NCBI GenBank assembly: GCA_028280355.1
Contig: JANQMB010000248.1
Location: 1-44,061, forward strand
Length of the DNA: 44,061 nt
Direction: 5' to 3'
Origin: Verrucomicrobiales bacterium
GTDB lineage: Bacteria; Verrucomicrobiota; Verrucomicrobiia; Verrucomicrobiales; DEV007
Part shown: positions 7,485 to 13,720 of the stretch, piece by piece
How positions within the stretch are numbered: the stretch's first letter is position 1
How the letters are laid out: each line of letters begins with the position of its first letter
Position numbers and translations under genes: made by a program
Notes under the pieces: model-generated
What the model was told of the DNA's origin: nothing
Database searches by the model: none
What the model saw: only the letters and a program-made list of their open reading frames with translations

Positions 7485-7523
7485 GGCGCTGTCGGGGGTT
7501 CCTCCCTGACCTCCGGCAGCGCC
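7485..7523 (+). terminator. strong hairpin after the major coat gene
   Basis: GGCGCTG (7485-7491) and CAGCGCC (7517-7523) pair, and the stem extends inward by CGG and GG with small bulges. It sits 8 nt after the coat stop, where Ff phages have a terminator that keeps coat mRNA abundant. No T-tract follows, so termination is unproven. Confidence 0.45.
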
Positions 7524-7534
7524 ACCCCACCCTC

Positions 7535-7735
7535 ATGGCTCAATTTCTCACAGGCGTCTATCTCCTCGTCCCGGTCTTCTTTGGCGTCCTCGCTTTGATC
7601 GGTGCCGCCAAGGTAGCCTTCAGGATCTATTCCGAGGCGAGGCGCCTGGATTCGGACGGCGCGGAGCTTCTTGAGGACGATCCCCCCGGTTTCGACGGGG
7701 GCGAGCAACCCGGCGACCGGGATCTAGACTTGTGA
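7535..7735 (+). CDS. small membrane protein, putative minor coat protein
   Basis: The 66-residue product has one long hydrophobic segment (residues 5-27, starting LTGVYLLVPVFFGVLALIG), a basic stretch (RIYSEARR), then a very acidic C-terminal tail ending DRDLDL. It starts after the coat hairpin and overlaps the next gene in GTGA. The layout suits an inner-membrane minor virion or assembly protein. No family is recognised. Confidence 0.65.
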   Translation: MAQFLTGVYLLVPVFFGVLALIGAAKVAFRIYSEARRLDSDGAELLEDDPPGFDGGEQPGDRDLDL

Positions 7736-8145
7736 GGATCACCTTTGCCATCTGTTTCTTTGCTACCCTTGCACCGGCCGCCGCCGTGCATTGCCACGTC
7801 TTCAACCTGAGCGGCGACGGCACCGCCCCCAATGCGCAGATCTACTATACCCCCCAATCGTCGCCTTCGGCGACGGCGCGGCCTCTGGTTGTTGACCCGG
7901 GCGCTGGCGAGGTCTTGCTCGATTGCTCACGCCTGGGGCGTTCGGCGGCTTCTCTCGTTGATCTTTCGACGTTAGGGGTGCCGGAGGTCTGTGTCGTGCT
8001 CGCCGCTGACGGCACCCTCCAGATCGAGCCTTGGCTCGCTCCCGGCGTCTCGTCCCAGACCTTTTCGCTTTCGGCGCTCGGCATCGCGGTCGGTGTCCTC
8101 CTCTTCTTCGTCACCGTGGCCGGTTTCAGGGGGTTTATTTCGTGA
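7732..8145 (+). CDS. secreted/anchored minor virion protein
   Basis: The 137-residue product starts at GTG in a GTGA overlap with the gene before. Residues 1-19 form a signal peptide (MRITFAICFFATLAPAAAV). A small beta-type periplasmic domain with three cysteines follows, and a C-terminal membrane helix (about 113-131, starting LSALGIAVGVLLFFVTVAG) closes it. This is the topology of a small virion-tip protein. The next gene again overlaps by GTGA. Confidence 0.65.
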   Translation: MRITFAICFFATLAPAAAVHCHVFNLSGDGTAPNAQIYYTPQSSPSATARPLVVDPGAGEVLLDCSRLGRSAASLVDLSTLGVPEVCVVLAADGTLQIEPWLAPGVSSQTFSLSALGIAVGVLLFFVTVAGFRGFIS

Positions 8146-9626
8146 GGCGCGTAGTTTCCATATTCTTGTTAATGTCGTCGTTTCCATCCGGCGCCAAAGA
8201 CATCGCTTTCGAGTTGAGCGGCAACGGTGCCAACTGGGGTTTTTCGGTTTACGGGGCGGGTTCTGACCTTGGCGCGTCAACCAATCTCAGCGGTTGGGGC
8301 GCGCCGATCAAGACCGGCCAGGGCATCTCGGTCAAGGTCGATCTTACGAACACGAGCCCGTCGGAGAAGACCTACTATTGGTATCCTCCTGACGTGAGCA
8401 CGGGGACCATCGTCGGCACCGGTTACACGAAGTCCTTCGACTGGTGGTCTTACGGTCTCCGCACGACGGTCGTCCCGGCTGGCCAGACCGTCCCCGTGAT
8501 TCTCGCCGCGGAGATGCGCCCGTGGTTTACCTTCGCTTTCGACTCGACGCAGCCGAACGCGTTCCTGAGCCAGCAAGCTTTCTCCGGCGAGACGGTTTTC
8601 ACCGTCCGCCTGGCCGACGCCGCGGGCGTCCCGAACGGCCAGGCGTTCTCGGCCAAGTATTCGTATTCCTCGTCGGGCATCACCGCCCGCGCCGAGCCCC
8701 GTTTCGACGTGACCTATACGGGCGGCGACAGCGAGGTCGTCATCGAGGTCACCGACGCCCTGCCGGTCGTCATCGACGCCAATGTCGGGTTCGCCCTCGG
8801 CCTCGCCAACTACCGCGAGGGCGCCGACAAGGTCGAGCTTTGGGTCGATGGGTCGAAGGTCTACGAGCAGGATATGACGGGGCACGTCGATGGTGTCGCC
8901 GTCGTCGCCACCTACGACGCGGTGTCGACCAACGGGAGCCTGCACGGCAAGGCCTACGAGTGGCGGCTCGCCAGCGACAGCCGCGTCTTGGCGTCTGGCA
9001 CGACTCCGGCTTGGGTTGTGTCGGTTGACCCCGAGACGGGCGGCCAGGTCGGCAACTCGTTTCTGGCGAAGGATACGGCCGTTCTGAACGGGGCGAACCC
9101 CTTCTATGACATCGAAACGGAGCCTGGCACCGATCCGCGGGAGTCGGTAGATAACTGGGCTGCCCCTGACGCGGACGGCGACGGCATAGCGGGCTCGCCT
9201 GGCGACCCCGCGCTTGATCAGATGAAGAAGTCGGATTTCTACGACGCTTTCCGGGGCGCCATCGAGGGCGCGGCTGCGGAGGGTCCAGCGCCCCCGAAGG
9301 AGGTTGGGCAAGCTGACTTTCTCGGCGGCGGTGACGCCAACGCCCTCGGTGGCTCCGGCCTCGCCTCGGCCGCCTCTAGCGCGCGCTCTGGCGTCGATTC
9401 GCTGACGTCCGGGCTCGGCTCCGCCGTTCCTGGCCTCCCCTCGCTCCCCTCGCCCAGCGGCCGGACGTTCCAACACCCGGTGACGCTCCCCATCGTCGGC
9501 TCTTTCGTAATCGATTTCAGCGAGCATCAGGGCGTGATAGACGCCATCCGCAACCTCATCTTGCTCTGTGTGTCCATCCTCACGTGGTATTATTTTGTGA
9601 AGATTGTTAGGGGGGCAAGCTCTTAG
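8142..9626 (+). CDS. pIII-like adsorption/tip protein
   Basis: I place the start at GTG 8142, inside a GTGA overlap, because it yields a signal peptide (MRRVVSIFLLMSSFPSGA); the frame is open upstream but that would overlap the previous gene fully. The 494-residue product has a large beta-rich, Gly/Ser-rich extracellular part, an Asp-rich segment with DADGDG near residues 343-348 resembling a calcium-binding loop, a Ser/Gly/Pro linker, and a C-terminal membrane anchor (LILLCVSILTWYYFVKIV). Length, topology and position before the pVI-like and Zot genes identify it as the host-recognition protein, which binds a receptor or pilus and completes release. The receptor cannot be read from the sequence. 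Confidence 0.78.
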   Translation: MRRVVSIFLLMSSFPSGAKDIAFELSGNGANWGFSVYGAGSDLGASTNLSGWGAPIKTGQGISVKVDLTNTSPSEKTYYWYPPDVSTGTIVGTGYTKSFDWWSYGLRTTVVPAGQTVPVILAAEMRPWFTFAFDSTQPNAFLSQQAFSGETVFTVRLADAAGVPNGQAFSAKYSYSSSGITARAEPRFDVTYTGGDSEVVIEVTDALPVVIDANVGFALGLANYREGADKVELWVDGSKVYEQDMTGHVDGVAVVATYDAVSTNGSLHGKAYEWRLASDSRVLASGTTPAWVVSVDPETGGQVGNSFLAKDTAVLNGANPFYDIETEPGTDPRESVDNWAAPDADGDGIAGSPGDPALDQMKKSDFYDAFRGAIEGAAAEGPAPPKEVGQADFLGGGDANALGGSGLASAASSARSGVDSLTSGLGSAVPGLPSLPSPSGRTFQHPVTLPIVGSFVIDFSEHQGVIDAIRNLILLCVSILTWYYFVKIVRGASS

Positions 9627-9628
9627 CC

Positions 9629-9994
9629 ATGAAGAAGCTTTTCTCTTGGATCGGCACCATCTTCCAGGCCGTAAAGGCCGGGTTCAGGATGATCGGCCAG
9701 GCCTGGGTCGCGGTCAGCGGTTTCATCATCGCGGTGGTCACGATGACCATCGACTCTATCCAGTGGGTCGTGGCCAAGATCCCGGAGTTTCTCGGCATGG
9801 TCGCCCAGCTGGTGACGATGGGGCAGAACTCCAGCATGTTTTCACAGGGCTCGGCGGAGCTGAACATGCTGAACACTGCCAACGTGTTCTTCCCGCTCAA
9901 CGAGACCATATCGGCCGTCGGGTTCCTGGCCGCCACGTGGCTCGTCGCGACGTCGATAAGGACGGTCAAGGCGTGGATCCCGACGCTCGGCTAG
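9629..9994 (+). CDS. pVI-like minor coat protein
   Basis: The 121-residue product lies two bases after the adsorption gene and four before zot. It has an amphipathic N-terminus (MKKLFSWIGTIFQAVKAGFR), a hydrophobic helix (AWVAVSGFIIAVVTMTI) and a C-terminal hydrophobic segment (ISAVGFLAATWLVATSI), as in the pVI/DUF2523-type proteins found between pIII and Zot in many inoviruses. In Ff, pVI caps the virion together with pIII. The call rests on synteny and topology. Confidence 0.7.
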   Translation: MKKLFSWIGTIFQAVKAGFRMIGQAWVAVSGFIIAVVTMTIDSIQWVVAKIPEFLGMVAQLVTMGQNSSMFSQGSAELNMLNTANVFFPLNETISAVGFLAATWLVATSIRTVKAWIPTLG

Positions 9995-9997
9995 CCT

Positions 9998-11197
9998 ATG
10001 GCCATCGAGGTTTTCGAGGGCAGGCTCGGTGGTGGCAAGAGCTATTCGGCCGTCGAGCGGATCGCGGCCGTCCTCGCCAGGGGCGGCACGGTCTGCACGA
10101 ACATCGATATCGTGTGGCCGGAGATGGTGGCCTTCTGCGCTTCCCGCTTCGGGGTGAAGCTCAAGGCCGGGCAGCTGCGCCATCTCTCCGAGGGTCAGAT
10201 CCCGAACTTTCACCTCCACACGCCCGGGGGCACCATGGATTGCCCCACCTTGGTCGTCATCGATGAGGCGCAGCTGTATTGGAACGCCCGAGACTTCAGC
10301 AAGACGGACAAGGATCAGCGCGAGCTCCTGAAGTTTCTCACGCAGAGCCGGAAGGCCGGCACCGACGTCATCTTCATCACGCAGAATGTGAAGAACGTCG
10401 ATGCCCAGTTCGTCCGCCTCGTCCAGTTCGTCTGGCGCTTCAGGGATATGAGCAAGTATCGCGTGCCCGGCCTCGGCATCCGTTGGCCGTTCGACCAGAT
10501 CCTCCAGGTCTGTTTCGACTACGACGGCAAGACCCAGCAGTCACGCCGCCTGGCGAGGAAGGACAAGGCCATCTTCAAGCTCTACGACACGACGGAACTC
10601 CTCCAGTCTTTCGACCGCGCCGGCACCGTCGGCCGTGTCACCCTCGAACGCGCGAAACCGAAAAGGAAACTGAAGATGAAATGGATTGTGCTCGCCCTTG
10701 TCGCCTCCGGGTTTGCTATCTACAAGCTTGTTAGTGGAGGGTTGCCCTTTGTCCCGTCCGACCCCGCGCCAGTGGCCGCGTCGGCTCCTGCCCCGGATGT
10801 GGTTTTCCGCGATAGCCAGCCAGTTCCCTCCTTCGCCGACAGCCCCCCCGCCCCATCGGCCGCCGGTTCTGGACTCGAGCCTGGCGAGCCCGTCTGGGCG
10901 GGGAGGTATTTCGTGGTGCTAGAGGGGCTGAGGGGGGCCGGCGTGTCCAGGGTGGACGGGCTGCCCTACCTCGTCACCTCCGGCGGAACCTACCGCCTCG
11001 GCAAGAACTGCCGATACGGGCGGGTGGAGAAGGTCCAGGGGCGCAAGGCGCGGGTCAGGATGCGCGACGGCCGGACGATGGTCGTCGAGACGTTCGACGA
11101 CTCCCGCGAGCGCTGGGCGGAGTTCCGGCGCCGCCAGAGCGACCCTGAGCCCCTTGCCGAGGAGCCCTCCCCCGCCCTCTCGCCGGCCGTCTTCTGA
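9998..11197 (+). CDS. zot: Zot-family phage assembly ATPase (pI-like)
   Basis: The 399-residue protein carries a Walker A loop GRLGGGKS (8-15), a Walker B strand LVVIDEAQ with D89-E90, and the family pattern FLTQSRKAGTDVIFITQN. A membrane helix lies at about 229-246, followed by a Pro-rich linker and a small periplasmic domain. This is the standard layout of inovirus morphogenesis proteins, which use ATP at the inner membrane to strip ssDNA-binding protein and extrude the phage. The name Zot comes from a Vibrio homologue; nothing here suggests toxin activity. It is the most diagnostic inovirus gene in the element. Confidence 0.93.
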   Translation: MAIEVFEGRLGGGKSYSAVERIAAVLARGGTVCTNIDIVWPEMVAFCASRFGVKLKAGQLRHLSEGQIPNFHLHTPGGTMDCPTLVVIDEAQLYWNARDFSKTDKDQRELLKFLTQSRKAGTDVIFITQNVKNVDAQFVRLVQFVWRFRDMSKYRVPGLGIRWPFDQILQVCFDYDGKTQQSRRLARKDKAIFKLYDTTELLQSFDRAGTVGRVTLERAKPKRKLKMKWIVLALVASGFAIYKLVSGGLPFVPSDPAPVAASAPAPDVVFRDSQPVPSFADSPPAPSAAGSGLEPGEPVWAGRYFVVLEGLRGAGVSRVDGLPYLVTSGGTYRLGKNCRYGRVEKVQGRKARVRMRDGRTMVVETFDDSRERWAEFRRRQSDPEPLAEEPSPALSPAVF

Positions 11198-11406
11198 TGC
11201 GCCTCGCCCTTTCGAGTGCGTTTTGGGGCGCCCTTGGCGCCCTGCCTGTCGCCGGCCTGGTAGCCGGCGGCTCCACCGTAGACGTCTTGGTCGTCATCCC
11301 TGCGCGAGCCGGGCGGGATTCGCTCGTCCTTGCCGTCCCGCTGATGCTCGCCGTCTGCGGGCTCCTCGCGTGGCGCTTGGGGCGCCCTAGGGGCACCTCC
11401 GGGTGA
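11197..11406 (+). CDS. small two-helix membrane protein after zot
   Basis: The ATG shares its A with the last base of the zot TGA stop, a tight coupling. The 69-residue product has two hydrophobic segments (SSAFWGALGALPVAGLVAGG and LVLAVPLMLAVCGLLAW) and a basic end. It closes the plus-strand structural operon. The last 20 bases overlap a convergent minus-strand gene. Function is unknown; an assembly or export accessory would fit. Confidence 0.5.
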   Translation: MRLALSSAFWGALGALPVAGLVAGGSTVDVLVVIPARAGRDSLVLAVPLMLAVCGLLAWRLGRPRGTSG

Positions 11407-11578
11407 AGGTGTGCTGGCCGCCGGTCATCTTCAGCCACCCCGCCGGGATCGTGTTCCCGCCCACCGAGGCGACCTCGGCTCCGTCTTGTGAGAGTGTGAG
11501 TTTCATCGCCCAGACCGTCTCGGTCAGTTCGATGTGGAATTTCGCTTTGGGCGCCGTGCTGTGTTTGATGCTGTTCAT
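11387..11578 (-). CDS. small phage protein on the minus strand
   Basis: The 63-residue product starts MNSIKHSTAPK and is preceded by an excellent Shine-Dalgarno sequence (AGGGGGG, 2-3 nt before ATG on the minus strand). Its second half (MKLTLSQDGAEVASVGG) resembles the start of the protein at 12318-12512 (MKYSIKYEGTEVAR): both show MK, alternating hydrophobics, D/E-G-x-E-V-A. A plus-strand frame over the same bases (11403-11615) has no comparable support. Function is unknown; the location suggests a regulator or superinfection function. Confidence 0.55.
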   Translation of the reverse strand: MNSIKHSTAPKAKFHIELTETVWAMKLTLSQDGAEVASVGGNTIPAGWLKMTGGQHTFTRRCP

Positions 11579-11602
11579 GACCCCCCTAGCGCAGGGAGCC
11601 TT

Positions 11603-11688
11603 GGAAAAGGCCTAAGCTTTTCGCCCTTTTTTTGGGGGCTACAAAGTAGCCGGTTCCAACAAAAATGGCGAAAAGCGTGGCCTTTTCC
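11603..11688. repeat. large nested inverted repeat, candidate origin or packaging signal
   Basis: Arms at 11603-11625 and 11667-11688 are complementary over about 20 of 22 positions (GGAAAAGGCC, two or three variable bases, then GCTTTTCGCC). Nested inside is a 6-bp hairpin GGCTAC-AAA-GTAGCC at 11637-11651. It sits between divergent genes (minus 11387-11578, plus 11860-12078), so a terminator is less likely. Filamentous phages keep replication origins and the packaging hairpin in such a gene-free region. Confidence 0.7.
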
Positions 11689-11821
11689 CAGCCCCTGCTA
11701 GCTTGGGGAATGAACGGCGGCAAACACGGTATGGCGCCTGTGGATTGCTTGGAGTGACTGCGGTATTGTAGTTTTTGTCGATCTCCAAAAAGGTGACGCT
11801 GGCGGGCTCGCCAGGTCGCCC

Positions 11822-11850
11822 TTGCCGTCGTTCTCGCTGCGCGCTATAGT
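11822..11850 (+). promoter_or_regulatory. sigma-70-type promoter for the gene at 11860
   Basis: TTGCCG (11822-11827), a 17-nt spacer and TATAGT (11845-11850) give a near-consensus promoter. The ATG at 11860 lies ten bases downstream, so the message would be leaderless or nearly so. Confidence 0.65.
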
Positions 11851-11859
11851 CTGCTAGCT

Positions 11860-12078
11860 ATGATTGGAGATATCCGGCAGTTGCTCGCGGCGAATCCTTT
11901 TGAGCCGTTCATCGTCGTCACGACCGGGGGCAATAGCTATACGGTTCCGACCTCTGACCATGCGGGCATCAGCCCGTCTGGGGGTCGCCTGGTCATCTGG
12001 TTCGATGACGACAGCAGCGTGACCATCGCCGGTTTGCACATCGTGGCTCTTGAATCGGGGAATTCGGTTTCCGCGTGA
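11860..12078 (+). CDS. small conserved-looking hypothetical protein
   Basis: The 72-residue product (MIGDIRQLLAANPFEPFIVV...) has an N-terminal helix followed by short beta strands (NSYTVPTSDHAG, RLVIWFDDDSSVTIAG, LHIVALE). It resembles small regulatory-type proteins of the same layout in related phyla, but I can name no family. It has its own promoter and no Shine-Dalgarno sequence. It is convergent with the minus-strand gene at 12087-12299. Confidence 0.65.
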   Translation: MIGDIRQLLAANPFEPFIVVTTGGNSYTVPTSDHAGISPSGGRLVIWFDDDSSVTIAGLHIVALESGNSVSA

Positions 12079-12086
12079 CTGGTTTC

Positions 12087-12299
12087 TCAGGGTTTGAAGA
12101 TCCCGGTGATTTGCATCCGCTTGGTTTCGTCCGACCTTCTGTAGAGTTGGTAGTAGGTCTCGCCCAGCTCAGAGTAAAGGTCTGACCAGCCCTCTCCTTC
12201 GATGTTGGTGCATAGGTCTTGCGCCATTTCGAGGTGCCGGGCTGCCATCCGTATCAGGTTTGCGATTGTTAGTCGTTGGTCGTCGTGCTCTTTTTTCAT
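12087..12299 (-). CDS. small helical protein of the right-end module
   Basis: The 70-residue product (MKKEHDDQRLTIANLIRMAARHLEMAQDL...) is charged and mostly helical, with normal soluble composition (LYSELGETYYQLYRRSDE). It is the last gene of a minus-strand series (12509-12628, 12318-12512, then this one). No DNA-binding motif is certain and no family is recognised. No Shine-Dalgarno sequence is visible. Confidence 0.6.
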   Translation of the reverse strand: MKKEHDDQRLTIANLIRMAARHLEMAQDLCTNIEGEGWSDLYSELGETYYQLYRRSDETKRMQITGIFKP

Positions 12300-12317
12300 C
12301 GGTTTGTTGTTTTTGGG

Positions 12318-12512
12318 TTAGGCCTTCGTTGCGCACGGGCTCCGGTCAGCCCTGTAGAGCCACCGCCCCTTGCGGGCGATTGCGATGATGAGCGTCCCGG
12401 CGCTCACGTAGAACGGCGCTGGGTGGTCGGTCGAGGCCGCCAGGGCGATGTCGTGGGGCGGGAACGGCGATCTTGCCACCTCGGTTCCCTCGTATTTGAT
12501 AGAGTATTTCAT
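12318..12512 (-). CDS. small phage protein with MK-x(6)-G-x-EVA start
   Basis: The start at 12512 is fixed by a strong Shine-Dalgarno sequence (GGAGGG) eight or so bases upstream; a longer reading in the same frame is rejected. The 64-residue product (MKYSIKYEGTEVARSPF..., ending RADRSPCATKA) is basic at its end. Its N-terminus resembles the internal MKLTLSQDGAEVAS segment of the protein at 11387-11578, so the two may be paralogues. Its start overlaps the stop of a 39-codon reading frame (ATGA). Confidence 0.6.
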   Translation of the reverse strand: MKYSIKYEGTEVARSPFPPHDIALAASTDHPAPFYVSAGTLIIAIARKGRWLYRADRSPCATKA

Positions 12513-12628
12513 TTTTGATCCCTCCAGATCCAGTAGGTTATTAGCGCCACGATCCCGGTGGCCACGATTAGCGCCGGCATCTCGAAGTCCTCTTGGGTCG
12601 TTAGTGTTTGTGCTATTGTTGCGATCAC
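12509..12628 (-). CDS. 39-aa membrane microprotein
   Basis: A GTG-started frame of 39 codons encodes a soluble tip followed by one membrane helix (MPALIVATGIVALITYWIW) and a basic end RDQK. Its TGA overlaps the next ATG in ATGA, and the Shine-Dalgarno sequence of that next gene lies within its coding part. An in-frame stop just before the GTG limits the length. Size and layout suit a tiny virion protein, but the start lacks a Shine-Dalgarno sequence and coding status is unsure. Confidence 0.4.
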   Translation of the reverse strand: MIATIAQTLTTQEDFEMPALIVATGIVALITYWIWRDQK

Positions 12629-12639
12629 TTGTCTTCATG

Positions 12640-13120
12640 GTGTTGTTATCTCTCGGTTGCTGCGGCCGCCCTCCTCTTGAATGACTGCAAGGAATGGCCC
12701 CGCCATTTTTTGTTTCACAGCTCGCTGTGATAACGAAAAGCCGCCCCCGGATAGGGGCGCTTGTCCAAGCGGAATAGAGGTCGGCCGTCGAAAAGGTTCC
12801 GCTTGATTAGCGCCCCTTCGGGGGCTCCGGAGACATCCGGCCGCAGGCCGCAGGAAGCCCGCCCCGGCCACTTGTGGCCGCCTTATTTTGGGGTCTTGAT
12901 TGTTAGAACTGCGAGTCCGCTCCCCTCCCCCACCCCACCGTGCCGGAAAAAATTTCGATCGTTTTTGAGGCTCCCTATTGTCCCTGAGACGCGGGTTTCC
13001 CCGCGTCGATTTTGCCGGAAGTTATGTTTTTGTTAGTAGGATTTCTTGTATCCATCGCCCGAGAAAACTTGCCTTCACCCGACTCATTGACGATATTGAA
13101 AAGATGCGTAAGTCGTTGAT
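12640..13120. other. gene-free, hairpin-rich right-end region of the prophage
   Basis: No convincing gene lies in these 480 bases. Several short stems are present: CACAGC-TC-GCTGTG, CGCCCC-CGGAT-AGGGGCG, AGCGCCCC-TTCG-GGGGCT, GGCCAC-TT-GTGGCC, and GACGCGG...CCGCGTC. Base composition shifts from GC-rich to AT-rich toward the right-hand RNA gene. It may hold a complementary-strand origin or packaging structures. Confidence 0.5.
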
Positions 13121-13266
13121 TTCCAACACTATGCGTAATGACAAATCGGATACTCTCGTTTCCGATTGCCCCCTTCTGCTTTGGAGTGTAATGCTCGCCC
13201 TGTTCCCGGGGGCGTTCTTACGTGTTCTTCCCCGGGTCATTCCCTGTCGCGCCCATGACTGGGATG

Positions 13267-13298
13267 CCCCCGGCGGCTGTCACCGCCGGGGGTTTTTT
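13267..13298 (+). terminator. rho-independent terminator of the right small RNA
   Basis: It has the same perfect 10-bp stem as at 4661-4692, with loop CTGTCA instead of CTGCTA, followed by six T residues. Confidence 0.92.
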
Positions 13299-13303
13299 CT
13301 TTG
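13282..13303. repeat. candidate attR core of the prophage
   Basis: These 22 bases are identical to 4676-4697. The flanks diverge directly afterwards (GCGA here, ACGG at the left). Confidence 0.55.
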
Positions 13304-13639
13304 GCGAACTCCCCAACGGATTGATCTCCGGCTCCAAGACGGTGTGCGGCGATCGACTTGGGCGGCATCGCCGTGGACACAGTCTAGATAGGCTCCCGGC
13401 GCTATTCGATGCGACTCCGCATCTCGATTTTTCGGGATCGGGCGCGCTCGGCCAGCCGCACCGAGTTCGTCCTGCTCGCTCCCGCGTAGCCAATCAGCCC
13501 GCCGTTCCGATTACACAATCGGGAGCGCATTGTAGTAGCGGCGCACTCTGGCCGTTGGTCTAGTGATGCAATTCGAAAGATGAATGAGTGCACGCGCGAT
13601 GACCTCATATACGCGGGCAAAATAGGCACATGTAGCCAA
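13304..13639. other. intergenic stretch right of the prophage
   Basis: No gene is supported here. Readings on both strands lack start signals and protein-like composition. It would be the chromosomal sequence that originally followed the left small RNA. No tRNA fold is visible. Confidence 0.5.
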
Positions 13640-13713
13640 CCCCAACCCTTCAGTCCAACTTGTCCTGCAGAGCAGAACAAGCGCCTTCAGGCGGGTGGCT
13701 GATCCAGGACGTC
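13640..13713 (+). repeat. attC-like imperfect palindrome, copy A
   Basis: The site shares CCTTCAGTC (13647-13655) and CGGGTGGCTGAT (13692-13703) with copy B at 14381-14463. CAGTC can pair with GGCTG through one G-T pair. Between them lies a variable hairpin (CTTGT...ACAAG) and a short CGCC-TTCA-GGCG stem. The end GACGTC lies 8 nt before the next ATG. Conserved ends with a variable centre recall integron attC sites. Confidence 0.45.
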
Positions 13714-13720
13714 GCCGAAG

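Larger units (their letters stand above)
4698..13303 (+). mobile_element. inovirus (filamentous phage) prophage, about 8.6 kb
   Basis: Gene order is that of a filamentous phage: small early genes, HUH replication initiator, putative ssDNA-binding protein, tiny membrane proteins, a 54-aa major coat protein, minor coat proteins, a long pIII-like adsorption protein with N-terminal signal and C-terminal anchor, a pVI-like protein, and a Zot-family assembly ATPase. Many genes overlap by ATGA or GTGA. A non-coding right part carries strong hairpins. It is bracketed by related small-RNA genes with a 22-bp identical core. No integrase or transposase is seen, so integration may rely on host recombinases such as XerC/D. 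All core modules look intact. No secretin gene (pIV) is visible, so export may use a host secretin. Confidence 0.9.
13121..13303 (+). ncRNA. putative structured small RNA, right copy (phage-side)
   Basis: This is the diverged partner of 4511-4697, with the same ordered blocks and terminator. Its central hairpin uses CCCGGG/CCCGGG instead of GCCCCG/CGGGGC, a compensated change. If recombination occurs in the 3' core, this whole copy is brought by the phage and the left copy is the resident chromosomal gene. Its promoter-like block TAATGACAAATCGGATACT is almost the same as on the left. Confidence 0.58.

Noticed and set aside
9998-11197. Zot as an enterotoxin
   Set aside because: The ATPase motifs, membrane helix and phage synteny point to virion assembly. 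The toxin fragment known from Vibrio is not recognisable.
11403-11615. A plus-strand 70-codon frame with a hydrophobic end, overlapping the minus-strand gene
   Set aside because: The minus-strand frame has a strong Shine-Dalgarno sequence and a motif shared with another phage protein; the plus frame has no start signal. Not fully excluded.
13304-13720. A tRNA gene as integration target to the right of the prophage
   Set aside because: No cloverleaf, T-loop or CCA-type end could be found on either strand.
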